From assembly GCF_009380155.1 (NCBI RefSeq), contig NZ_WHUV01000006.1, positions 1 through 64,000 on the forward strand: a stretch of DNA of 64,000 bases. Reading direction: 5' to 3'. Under the pieces are notes generated by a model. That model had not been told where the DNA came from. It did no database searches and saw only the letters and a program-made list of their open reading frames with translations. The stretch comes from Pseudomonas piscis (GTDB taxonomy: Bacteria; Pseudomonadota; Gammaproteobacteria; Pseudomonadales; Pseudomonadaceae). The first letter of the stretch is position 1; each line of letters starts with the position of its first letter. A program made the translations under genes and the position numbers. Positions 7,141-15,594 of this stretch are shown piece by piece.

Positions 7141-9171
7141 GTGAAGAGCTTGCTCTATCCCGCTGTCGCGCTGATGAACCGCCTGAGCTTCGGCATGAAG
7201 TTCAGCCTGATCAGCGTGCTGTTCTTTGTACCCATGCTGGTGACCAACTTTTATCTGGTGCGCGATTCCTACCGCGAGTTCCAGGGCACCCGGGTCGAAC
7301 TGCAAAGCCTCGACCTGCTGGGCAGCAGCCTGGCCCTGCGCCGCGATCTGGAAACCCTGAACAACCAGGTGCAAATCAACGCCGGCCTGGGCCAGTCCGG
7401 CAAGGCGGGGGACCTGGAGAGCAAGATCGCCGCCCAGGAGCGCCTGGTGCTCGAGCGCCTGCAAGCCATGCAAGCGGTGACCACCGACCCCCAGCAGGTG
7501 GAGATCTTCAACGCCAAGCGCGATGAACTGGTGACGGCCTTCAAGGCCCAGCAAGTGGAAAACTCGCTGCTGAACAAGAGCGGGCTGATCGGCAAGCTGC
7601 TGGGCAGCGCGCAGCTGTTCAGCCAGATCATCGCCAGCCAGTCGGGCCTCAGCCGCGATGCCCAGGGCGATATCCGCCAGCTCAGCGAGCTGATCACCGG
7701 CGTCACCCCGCAAGTCACCCAGATCCTGGGCGACGGCCGGGCCATGGGCGCCTTCTCCCTGGGCCAGGGCTTTCTCAATTCGTCTTCCAGCACCCGTTTC
7801 GACGAACTGCTGGTGCAGATCGAAAAACTCCAGGCCGAGTATGGCCTCAAGCTCCAGGACGCCCTGGGCTCCAGCCGCGCCGCCCACGATGCCCTTGACG
7901 GCGCGGCCAATGCCAGCAAGGCCAGCCTCAAGCAGGCCAGCGAGCTGTTCGAGGAGCAGGTGGTGATGGCCGAGACCCTGGAGGCGCCCTGGCCGGCGTT
8001 CTACGAGCAAGTCAGCCAACTGATGGGGCAGACCTACCAGCTCAACGAAAACACCCTGAAGTTCCTCGACGTCGAGCTGCAAAAGCGCCTGGCGCAGAAC
8101 CGTAGCCACATGGTGCTGCTGGTGGCGGCCCTGGCCCTGGTGTTCCTCTCGATCGTCTACCTGTATGGCGGTTTCTACGCCTCGACCCGCACCACCCTGC
8201 GTCGCCTGGGCGCCATGATGGACAAGGTCGCGGCCGGCGACATGACTGTCACGTTCACCGCCCACAGTCGTGATGAGCTGGGAGAGCTGGGCAGCCTGTT
8301 CAACGGCACGGTGCTGAAGATCCACGATTTGATCGAGCGGGTCGGGCATACCGTCAGCGAGGTCGAGCGCCAGGCCGGGCAAGTGGAAAACGTCTCGGCC
8401 CAGAGCAACCAGGCGGTGGCCGGTCAGCGCAGCCAGATCGAGCAGGTGGCCACGGCGATGAACCAGATGTCCGCGACCTCCCAGGAAGTGGCCCGCAGCG
8501 CTGCGGCGGCGGTCAGCAGCGCCCATAGCGTCAACGACGAAACCATCAGTGGCCGGGGCCTGGTGGAATCCCAGCAAGGCAGCATTGCCCGGCTGGCCAG
8601 CGAGATCGACCAATCGGTGCTGGTGATCAACCAGCTGGCCAGCGATAGCCAATCCATCAGCCGGGTGCTGGAGGTGATCAAGAGCATCGCCGAGCAGACC
8701 AACCTCCTGGCCCTCAACGCGGCGATCGAGGCGGCCCGGGCCGGCGAGCAGGGGCGCGGGTTCGCCGTGGTGGCCGATGAAGTGCGGACCCTGGCCAAGC
8801 GCACCCAGCAGTCCACCGAGGAAATCGAAGACATGATCGGCAAGCTGCACGGCGGGGTCAGTGCGGCGGTCAAGGCCATGGGCAGCAGCCATGCCATGGC
8901 CAATGGCACGGTCGATCAGTCGGAGAAGGTCCAGCAGGCCCTGGAAAACATCCTCGGCGCGGTGGGCATGATCGTCGACCAGAACCAGCAGATCGCCGCG
9001 GCGGTGGAGCAACAGACGGCGGTGGCCCACGACATCGACCAGAACATCGTCGAGATCAACCGCGCTGGTGAACGTACCGCCGAAGGCGCGCACCAGACCG
9101 AGGATGCCAGCCGCCAGCTCGCGGCCCAGGTGGTCCAGCTCAAGCAATTGATCGGTGCGTTCCGGGTCTGA
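7141..9171 (+). CDS. Methyl-accepting chemotaxis protein (PA4520-like)
   Basis: A 676-residue transmembrane chemoreceptor. The GTG start at 7141 is preceded by AAAGGGAGA. Order of parts: first membrane helix near residues 20-42 (FSLISVLFFVPMLVTNFYLV), a long helical periplasmic sensor region to about 320, a second helix (MVLLVAALALVFLSIVYLYGG), a HAMP domain to about 400, then the signalling domain. The signalling tip EQTNLLALNAAIEAARAGEQ is canonical. The ligand is unknown: the sensor region has no recognisable Cache or four-helix-bundle signature that I can name. It sits after ampE, the same order as P. aeruginosa PA4521-PA4520. Confidence 0.93.
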   Translation: MKSLLYPAVALMNRLSFGMKFSLISVLFFVPMLVTNFYLVRDSYREFQGTRVELQSLDLLGSSLALRRDLETLNNQVQINAGLGQSGKAGDLESKIAAQERLVLERLQAMQAVTTDPQQVEIFNAKRDELVTAFKAQQVENSLLNKSGLIGKLLGSAQLFSQIIASQSGLSRDAQGDIRQLSELITGVTPQVTQILGDGRAMGAFSLGQGFLNSSSSTRFDELLVQIEKLQAEYGLKLQDALGSSRAAHDALDGAANASKASLKQASELFEEQVVMAETLEAPWPAFYEQVSQLMGQTYQLNENTLKFLDVELQKRLAQNRSHMVLLVAALALVFLSIVYLYGGFYASTRTTLRRLGAMMDKVAAGDMTVTFTAHSRDELGELGSLFNGTVLKIHDLIERVGHTVSEVERQAGQVENVSAQSNQAVAGQRSQIEQVATAMNQMSATSQEVARSAAAAVSSAHSVNDETISGRGLVESQQGSIARLASEIDQSVLVINQLASDSQSISRVLEVIKSIAEQTNLLALNAAIEAARAGEQGRGFAVVADEVRTLAKRTQQSTEEIEDMIGKLHGGVSAAVKAMGSSHAMANGTVDQSEKVQQALENILGAVGMIVDQNQQIAAAVEQQTAVAHDIDQNIVEINRAGERTAEGAHQTEDASRQLAAQVVQLKQLIGAFRV

Positions 9172-9185
9172 GCTCGCCCTGTAGT

Positions 9186-9208
9186 GCAGCCCGGCCAGGC
9201 CGGGCTGC
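9186..9208 (+). terminator. Hairpin after chemoreceptor gene
   Basis: GCAGCCCGG / CCGGGCTGC with a five-base loop, 15 bases after the stop. No T-run follows, so it is a weak or Rho-aided terminator candidate. Confidence 0.5.
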
Positions 9209-9335
9209 CACAAGCTGTAGTAATTAATCGCTTTGTCTGGGGTGTTTTTCCTGTTTTCCTGCGCGTTTTTTCCGGGCGCCGCCTGCGCCCGGCCAGTCAG
9301 CCATGGCGTGTCCATGGCCCTGAGGAAATACGCCG

Positions 9336-9707
9336 ATGACCGTTTCTTCCGGAGTCCTGGGACGCTGCGCCCACTGCCAGGCTCTGCTCGATCTCGAACC
9401 CTGGCAACTCAACGCCATGGCCATGCAGGAGCCCTTCGCCTGCAAGCACTGCCACAAGCCGCTGAAGCTCGACTGTCCGGAGCAGATCAAGCGCCTCAAG
9501 ACCCTGGGCTCGTTCGCCACCCTACGGGCGCTGTTGATCGTGCTCTGTGCCACGGTGCTGCTGGTGAGCCTGACATTGCAGTGGATCGGGCTGCTGGAGC
9601 GGAGCCTGCAACTGGGCATCTCGGCACTGGTGCTGGTGGGGTACCTGCTGGTGATGACGGTTGCCCGGCGCCGACAGCGCCGCCCCCTGCTACTACAGGC
9701 CGGCTGA
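9336..9707 (+). CDS. Zinc-ribbon membrane protein of unknown function (123 aa)
   Basis: The N-terminal half has a CxxC...CxxC zinc ribbon (CAHC and CKHC). It is followed by two hydrophobic helices (ALLIVLCATVLLVSLTLQW and LGISALVLVGYLLVMTV) and a basic tail RRRQRR. It is probably an inner-membrane protein with a cytoplasmic zinc ribbon. The ATG is preceded by GAGGAA. Its last 15 bases overlap the convergent TatD gene. No family function can be assigned. Confidence 0.75.
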   Translation: MTVSSGVLGRCAHCQALLDLEPWQLNAMAMQEPFACKHCHKPLKLDCPEQIKRLKTLGSFATLRALLIVLCATVLLVSLTLQWIGLLERSLQLGISALVLVGYLLVMTVARRRQRRPLLLQAG

Positions 9708-10484
9708 GGGCCAGCCGAACACTGCGCAGGCGTTACGGGTGCTGGCGCTGGCCAGGTGCTCGGCGTCGACGCCGATGATTTCGGCCAGGGCCGCGCAGAT
9801 CTCCGGCAGGTGCTGGGGGCTGTTGCGCTGGTTGGGGTACATCGCCGGGGCCATGTCCGGCGCGTCGGTCTCCAGCACCAGGGCTTCCAGCGGCAGCTCG
9901 GCGAGCACCTTGCGCAGGCGCAGGGCCTGGGGCCAGGTCGCGGCGCCGCCCAAGCCCAGCTTGAAACCCAGCTTGAGGTATTCCCGGGCCTCCTCGCGGC
10001 TGCCGGCGAAGGCGTGGATGATCCCGCCGCGCTGGAGCTTGAAGCGCTTCAGGGTGGCGATCACCGCCGCGTGGCTGCGCCGCACATGCAGCAGCGCCGG
10101 TAGCTGGAAGTCCGCCGCCAACTGCAGTTGGGCCTCGAACAGCGCCTGCTGGCGCTCGCGGTCCAAGTGCTGGAGAAAGTAGTCCAGGCCAATCTCGCCC
10201 ACTGCGCACAGTTGCGGATGCCCGGCCAGGCGCGCCAGCCAATCGCCCAGGTGCTGCAGGTCGGCGGGCTGGTGATCGTCCAGGTACACCGGGTGCAGGC
10301 CGAAGGCCGCATAGAGCTGCGGGTCGCCTTGCACCAGGTCCCAGACCCGCTGCCAGTTGCCCTGGTAGACCCCCAGCACCACCATCCGGCCGACGCCCCG
10401 GGCGCGGCTGTCGGCCAGCAGCGCCGTACGATCGGCGTCGAAATCCGGAAAATCCAGGTGGGTGTGGCTGTCGATCAGCTCCAC
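9693..10484 (-). CDS. TatD-family metal-dependent hydrolase
   Basis: The 263 residues form a TIM-barrel amidohydrolase of the TatD/YcfH type, DNase-like or deaminase-like in the wider family. Metal-binding motifs visible are SHTHLD at the N-terminus, the glutamate in VGEIGLDY, LLHVR, IHAFAGS and the C-terminal LETDAP. The start is GTG at 10484, four bases after the fruR stop codon, so it is probably co-transcribed with fruR. The same neighbour lies beside fruR in other pseudomonads. The substrate cannot be told from sequence. Confidence 0.9.
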   Translation of the reverse strand: MELIDSHTHLDFPDFDADRTALLADSRARGVGRMVVLGVYQGNWQRVWDLVQGDPQLYAAFGLHPVYLDDHQPADLQHLGDWLARLAGHPQLCAVGEIGLDYFLQHLDRERQQALFEAQLQLAADFQLPALLHVRRSHAAVIATLKRFKLQRGGIIHAFAGSREEAREYLKLGFKLGLGGAATWPQALRLRKVLAELPLEALVLETDAPDMAPAMYPNQRNSPQHLPEICAALAEIIGVDAEHLASASTRNACAVFGWPSAGL

Positions 10485-10487
10485 GGT

Positions 10488-11483
10488 TCAGCCCTGCTGG
10501 ATACGCTGTTTGAAGGTCCGGGCGATGGCCTGTACGCCGGGCTGGTACTGGCCTTCTTCGATAGCCGCCAGGGCCAGTTGCAGGGCGGTGTCGGCGATCA
10601 GCTGATGTTGCTGGGCCATGGCGTTGACCGGCAGCGGCAGGAAGTCCAGCAGCTGGGTGTCGCCGAAGGTGCCCAGGCGCAGTGGCCGGGACTTGAGCGG
10701 GAAGTCGTGCAGGGCATCGAACACCCCTTGCAGCAGCACATAGGAGGTGGTCACCAGGGCATCGGGCAGGTGGCCCAGGCGCTGCAGCAACTCTTCCATC
10801 AACTGCCGACCGCAATCGCGGCTGAAGGCCTCGCCGTGCTCGATCACCACGTCGCCGCCGAAACCCTCCAGGGCCTGGCGGAAACCCGCGGCCCGCTCCT
10901 GGCTGATGCTCAGCTCCGGGCGGGCGCCGAGCAGCACGATCTGCCGGGGCTCGGGTTGCAGCAGGCTCTGGGTCAGTTGCAGGCTGGCTTGCAGGTCGTC
11001 GCTGATCACCGAGCAGAACTGCCCGGCCGGCATCACCCGGTCGATGGCGATGATCGGCAGCCCCTGGGCCTGCAATTGCTGGTAGCTGTCGTCTTCCGGT
11101 GGCAGGCAACTGGCGACGATCAAGGCATCGCAGCGGCGCGCGCGAAACAGCTGCAGCAGTTGCCGTTCGCTGTCCGGCGCATCGTCGGAGCTGGCGATCA
11201 GCAACTGGTAGCCCCGGGCCCGCGCGCCTTGCTCGAGCAACTTGGCGATCCGTGCGTAGCTGGGGTTCTCCAGGTCCGGGAGAATGAAGCCCAGGGTCCG
11301 GGTATGGCGGCTGCGCAGGCCGGCCGCCTGGGGATTGGGAGTGAAGCCGTGTTCTTCGACCACCGCTCGCACCCGTTCCACGGTGGCGTTGCTGATGCGC
11401 TGCTGTTCGGCCTTGCCGTTGATGACGTAACTGGCGGTGGTGACGGACACACCGGCCAGTCGAGCGATATCACTGAGTTTCAA
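10488..11483 (-). CDS. fruR: Fructose repressor / catabolite repressor-activator FruR (Cra)
   Basis: LacI-family regulator of 331 residues. The N-terminal helix-turn-helix is MKLSDIARLAGVSVTTASYV, with the hinge helix around NPQAAGLRSR and a periplasmic-binding-protein-like effector domain (TLGFILPDLENPSYARIA...). In pseudomonads FruR binds fructose 1-phosphate and represses the divergent fruBKA operon. The start is TTG at 11483, preceded by AGGAAATCCCGGG, an uncommon start codon that may keep expression low. The gene diverges from fruB, and a perfect-looking operator lies between them. Confidence 0.95.
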   Translation of the reverse strand: MKLSDIARLAGVSVTTASYVINGKAEQQRISNATVERVRAVVEEHGFTPNPQAAGLRSRHTRTLGFILPDLENPSYARIAKLLEQGARARGYQLLIASSDDAPDSERQLLQLFRARRCDALIVASCLPPEDDSYQQLQAQGLPIIAIDRVMPAGQFCSVISDDLQASLQLTQSLLQPEPRQIVLLGARPELSISQERAAGFRQALEGFGGDVVIEHGEAFSRDCGRQLMEELLQRLGHLPDALVTTSYVLLQGVFDALHDFPLKSRPLRLGTFGDTQLLDFLPLPVNAMAQQHQLIADTALQLALAAIEEGQYQPGVQAIARTFKQRIQQG

Positions 11484-11629
11484 CCCGGGATTTCCTTATT
11501 TTTGGTGCTTGCCCCGACATTTTCGCCAATCCTACCTGATCTGGGCACGCGACCAATGTCGGAAGCGGCAGGCGACCAGCAGGACTTCAAGAGGCGAAGA
11601 TTATCGAGTAACTTGCCGATCCTGCTAGA

Positions 11630-11641
11630 TTAAACGTTTCA
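11630..11641. promoter_or_regulatory. FruR operator
   Basis: TTAAACGTTTCA matches the Pseudomonas FruR/Cra operator (core AAACGTTT). It sits in the fruR-fruB gap, 140 bases before the fruB start, consistent with repression of both genes relieved by fructose 1-phosphate. A weaker GTAAACGTAGAA near 11667 could be a degenerate second site. Confidence 0.85.
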
Positions 11642-11780
11642 GCAGGCGTATTTTCTGGGCCAAAGCGTAAACGTAGAAGCGCCTCCGCCGGCTGGCCAGT
11701 CCCATTTTTGGCCATGACAGCGCCTACGCTGCTGACTTAAAACAATACCTAGCGCTGCCCCGCGCTAAATAGGAGAACCT

Positions 11781-14642
11781 ATGCTCGAACTCACCGTAGA
11801 GCAGATATCCATAGGTCAGACGGCTGTGGATAAGTCCGCGGCATTACGCTTGCTGGCCGACAAACTAGTGGCTGACGGCCTGGTGGCCGCGGGTTACCTG
11901 AGCGGCCTCGAACAGCGCGAGGCCCAGGGCTCGACCTTCCTCGGCCAAGGCATCGCCATCCCCCACGGCACCCCTGAAACTCGCGACCAGGTCTTCGCCA
12001 CCGGCGTGCGCCTGCTGCAGTTTCCCGAAGGCGTGGACTGGGGCGACGGGCAGATCGTCTACCTGGCCATCGGCATCGCCGCCAAGTCCGACGAGCACCT
12101 GCGCCTGCTGCAACTGCTGACCCGCGCCCTGGGCGAGACCGACCTGGGCCAGGCCCTGCGGCGCGCCAGCTCGCCGCAGGCGTTGCTCAAGCTGTTGCAG
12201 GGCGCGCCCCAGGAACTGGCGCTGGATGCGCAGATGATCGGCCTCGGGGTGGCGGCCGAAGATTTCGAAGAGCTGGTGTGGCGCGGCGCACGCCTGCTGC
12301 GCCAGGCCGAGTGCGTGAGCAATGGCTTCGCCGCCGTACTGCAGCAGGTCGAGGCGCTGCCCCTGGGGGATGGCCTGTGGTGGCTGCACAGTGAGCAAAC
12401 CGTGCTGCGTCCGGGCTTGGCCTTCGTCACCCCGGACAAACCCATCCGTTACCTGGGCCAGCCTCTGAGTGGCCTGTTCTGCCTGGCCAGCCTCGGTGAA
12501 GCCCACCAGGCCCTGCTCGAACGCTTGTGCACCCTGTTGATCGACGGTCGTGGCCAGGAGTTGTGGCGTGCCACCAGCACCCGCGCGGTGCTCGAAGTAC
12601 TGGGCGGCGAGTTGCCGGCGGACTGGCCCAGCGCCCGGATCGCCCTGGCCAACGCCCATGGCCTGCACGCGCGCCCGGCCAAGGAGCTGGCGCAACTGGC
12701 CAAGGGGTTTGACGGCGAGATCCGCATTCGTCTCGCCGACGGCAAGGAACCGGCAGTCTCGCTCAAGAGCCTGAGCAAGTTGCTCAGCCTCGGCGCCCGC
12801 CGTGGCCAGGTGCTGGAACTGATCGCCGAGCCGAGCATCGCCACCGAGGCCTTGCCGGTGTTGCTGGCGGCCATCGAGCAAGGGCTGGGCGAAGAGGTCG
12901 AGCCCTTGCCGACCGTCGCGGCGCCCGTGGACGTGCCGCAAGAACTCGCCGCCCGGGTCAGCGCCCCAGCACCCGGCAGCCTGGTCCAGGCCGTACCGGC
13001 GGCCCCCGGGATCGCCATCGGCCCGGCCCATGTGCAGGTCCAGCAGGCCATCGACTATCCGCTGCGTGGTGAGTCTCCCGCCATCGAGCGCCAGCGCCTG
13101 CAGCAGGCCCTGGGCGAGGTGCGCGAGGACATCCAGGGCCTGATCCAGCGCAGCCAGGCCAAGGCCATCCGCGAAATTTTCATCACCCACCTGGAAATGC
13201 TCGACGATCCCGAGCTGGTGGATGAGGTACAGGCCCGCCTCAAGCAGGGTGAAAGCGCCGAGGCCGCGTGGATGAGCGTGATCGAAAGCGCCGCCCGGCA
13301 ACAGGAGTCCTTGCAGGATGCGCTGCTGGCCGAACGCGCCGCCGACCTGCGCGACATCGGCCGCCGGGTGCTAGCCCAGCTGTGTGGTGTGCTGGCGCCG
13401 GTGGAGCCGGAGCAACCCTACATCCTGGTGATGGATGAGGTCGGCCCCTCGGATGTGGCCCGCCTGGACCCAGCCCGGGTGGCCGGGATTCTCACCGCCC
13501 GTGGCGGCGCCACGGCCCACAGCGCCATCGTCGCCCGGGCCCTGGGCATCCCGGCGCTGGTGGGGGCCGGCGCCGGGGTACTGCTGATGGCCTCCGGCAC
13601 CGCCTTGCTGCTGGATGGTCAGCGCGGCCGGCTGCATGTCGCCCCGGACCCGGCGACCCTGCAGCGGGCGGTAGAGGAACGCGACAACCGCGAACAGCGG
13701 CTCCTGGCCGCCGCCGAACAGCGTCACCTGCCGGCCCAGACCCGCGACGGTCACGCGGTGGAAGTGTTCGCCAACGTCGGGGAAAGCGCCGGCGTCGCCG
13801 CGGTGGTGGAGCAGGGCGCCGAAGGCATCGGCCTACTGCGCACCGAGCTGATCTTCATGGCCCATCCCCAGGCCCCGGACGAAGCCACCCAGGAAGCCGA
13901 ATACCGCCGTGTGCTCGATGGCCTGGGCGGGCGGCCGCTGGTGGTGCGCACCCTCGATGTGGGCGGCGACAAACCGCTGCCCTACTGGCCGATCGCCCAG
14001 GAGGAAAACCCCTTCCTAGGCGTGCGCGGAATCCGCCTGACCCTGCAACGCCCGCAGATCATGGAAGCGCAGTTGCGGGCGCTGCTGCGCTCGGCGGACA
14101 ACCGCCCGCTGCGGATCATGTTCCCCATGGTCGGCAGCGTCGAGGAATGGCGCCAGGCCCGGGACATGACCGAGCGCCTGCGCCAGGAAATCCCCGTGGC
14201 CGATCTGCAACTGGGGATCATGGTCGAGGTGCCCTCGGCGGCCCTGCTGGCCCCGGTACTGGCCAAGGAAGTGGACTTCTTCAGCGTCGGCACCAACGAC
14301 CTCACCCAGTACACCCTGGCCATCGATCGCGGCCATCCGACCCTTTCGGCCCAGGCCGATGGCCTGCACCCGGCGGTGCTGCAACTGATCGACATCACCG
14401 TGCGCGCCGCCCATGCCCACGGCAAGTGGGTCGGCGTCTGCGGCGAGCTGGCGGCCGACCCGCTGGCGGTGCCGGTGCTGGTGGGCCTGGGCGTGGATGA
14501 ACTGAGCGTCTCCGGACGCAGCATCGCCGAGGTCAAGGCGCGCATTCGCGAACTCAGCCTGGCCCAGGCCCGAACCCTTGCTCAACAGGCCCTGGCCGTC
14601 GGCAGCGCCAACGATGTGCGCGCCTTAGTGGAGGCCATGTAA
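11781..14642 (+). CDS. fruB: PTS fructose multiphosphoryl transfer protein (EIIA-HPr-EI)
   Basis: A 953-residue fusion carrying the whole phosphorelay for fructose uptake. The domains are EIIA(Fru) at about 1-150 with phospho-accepting H62 (IPHGT), a linker, HPr near 280-365 with H296 (HGLHARPAKE), and Enzyme I near 405-953. Enzyme I has phospho-H580 in GGATAHSAIVARALG, the PEP-binding FRTELIF-like segment (LLRTELIFM) and the C-terminal VGTNDLTQY. It takes phosphate from PEP and hands it to FruA. AGGAGAACCT precedes the ATG. The stop TAA shares its last base with the fruK start. Confidence 0.97.
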   Translation: MLELTVEQISIGQTAVDKSAALRLLADKLVADGLVAAGYLSGLEQREAQGSTFLGQGIAIPHGTPETRDQVFATGVRLLQFPEGVDWGDGQIVYLAIGIAAKSDEHLRLLQLLTRALGETDLGQALRRASSPQALLKLLQGAPQELALDAQMIGLGVAAEDFEELVWRGARLLRQAECVSNGFAAVLQQVEALPLGDGLWWLHSEQTVLRPGLAFVTPDKPIRYLGQPLSGLFCLASLGEAHQALLERLCTLLIDGRGQELWRATSTRAVLEVLGGELPADWPSARIALANAHGLHARPAKELAQLAKGFDGEIRIRLADGKEPAVSLKSLSKLLSLGARRGQVLELIAEPSIATEALPVLLAAIEQGLGEEVEPLPTVAAPVDVPQELAARVSAPAPGSLVQAVPAAPGIAIGPAHVQVQQAIDYPLRGESPAIERQRLQQALGEVREDIQGLIQRSQAKAIREIFITHLEMLDDPELVDEVQARLKQGESAEAAWMSVIESAARQQESLQDALLAERAADLRDIGRRVLAQLCGVLAPVEPEQPYILVMDEVGPSDVARLDPARVAGILTARGGATAHSAIVARALGIPALVGAGAGVLLMASGTALLLDGQRGRLHVAPDPATLQRAVEERDNREQRLLAAAEQRHLPAQTRDGHAVEVFANVGESAGVAAVVEQGAEGIGLLRTELIFMAHPQAPDEATQEAEYRRVLDGLGGRPLVVRTLDVGGDKPLPYWPIAQEENPFLGVRGIRLTLQRPQIMEAQLRALLRSADNRPLRIMFPMVGSVEEWRQARDMTERLRQEIPVADLQLGIMVEVPSAALLAPVLAKEVDFFSVGTNDLTQYTLAIDRGHPTLSAQADGLHPAVLQLIDITVRAAHAHGKWVGVCGELAADPLAVPVLVGLGVDELSVSGRSIAEVKARIRELSLAQARTLAQQALAVGSANDVRALVEAM

Positions 14643-15583
14643 TGGCGAAGATTCTCACCCTGACCCTCAACCCGGCGCTGGACCTGACCGTGCCCCTGGC
14701 GCGCCTGGAAGTGGGGCAGGTCAACCGTAGCCAGGCCCTGCACGTGCATGCCGCCGGCAAGGGGGTGAACGTGGCCCAGGTCCTGGCCGACCTGGGCCAT
14801 CGCCTGACCGTCAGCGGCTTTCTCGGGGCCGGCAATCCCCAGGCTTTCGATGAGTTGTTCGCCCGCCGTGGGTTCGTCGATGCCTTCGTTCGCGTGCCGG
14901 GGGAAACCCGCAGCAACATCAAGCTGGCCGAGGCCGATGGGCGGGTTACCGACGTCAACGGCCCGGGCCCGCTGGTCGACGCCGTCGCCCAGCAAGCGCT
15001 GCTGGCGCGCCTGGAGCAGATCGCCCCCGGGCATGACGCGGTGGTGGTCGCCGGCAGCCTGCCCCAGGGCGTGAGCCCGCAATGGTTCCAGGCCTTGTTG
15101 CTGCGCCTGAAGGCCATGGGCCTGAAGCTGGCCCTGGACACCAGCGGCGCCGCCTTGCGTGCCGGGCTGGCGGCCGGGCCCTGGCTGGTCAAGCCCAATG
15201 GCGAGGAACTGGCCGATGCCCTGGGCCGGCCGGTGGCCACGCCGGACGACCAAGCCGCCGCTGCGCGCCAGTTGCAGGCCCAGGGTGTCGAGCATGTGGT
15301 GGTCTCCCACGGCGCCGACGGCGTCCACTGGTTCGCCGCTGGCCAAGCCTTGCAGGCGCTGCCGCCCAAGGTCGCGGTGGTCAGTACCGTGGGCGCCGGC
15401 GACTCGTTGCTGGCCGGGGTGCTGCACGGCCTACTCGCCGGCCAGGACGCCGCCCAGGCCCTGCGCACGGCCACGGCCATCGCCGCCATGGCGGTGACCC
15501 AGATCGGTTTCGGCATCGGCGACCGGGCACAACTGGCCCGGCTGGAACAGGGGGTGCGCGTGCAGCCCCTGGCAGAACAATAA
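14642..15583 (+). CDS. fruK: 1-phosphofructokinase
   Basis: A 313-residue PfkB/ribokinase-family sugar kinase that phosphorylates fructose 1-phosphate to fructose 1,6-bisphosphate in the cytoplasm. Features: TLNPALDLTV at the N-terminus, the HAAGKGVNVAQVL substrate loop, and the C-terminal PfkB signature VSTVGAGDSLLAGVLHG with the catalytic aspartate. The start overlaps the fruB stop by one base (TAATG), indicating coupling. It is the middle gene of fruBKA. Confidence 0.97.
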   Translation: MAKILTLTLNPALDLTVPLARLEVGQVNRSQALHVHAAGKGVNVAQVLADLGHRLTVSGFLGAGNPQAFDELFARRGFVDAFVRVPGETRSNIKLAEADGRVTDVNGPGPLVDAVAQQALLARLEQIAPGHDAVVVAGSLPQGVSPQWFQALLLRLKAMGLKLALDTSGAALRAGLAAGPWLVKPNGEELADALGRPVATPDDQAAAARQLQAQGVEHVVVSHGADGVHWFAAGQALQALPPKVAVVSTVGAGDSLLAGVLHGLLAGQDAAQALRTATAIAAMAVTQIGFGIGDRAQLARLEQGVRVQPLAEQ

Positions 15584-15594
15584 GAGAGGTGCCC

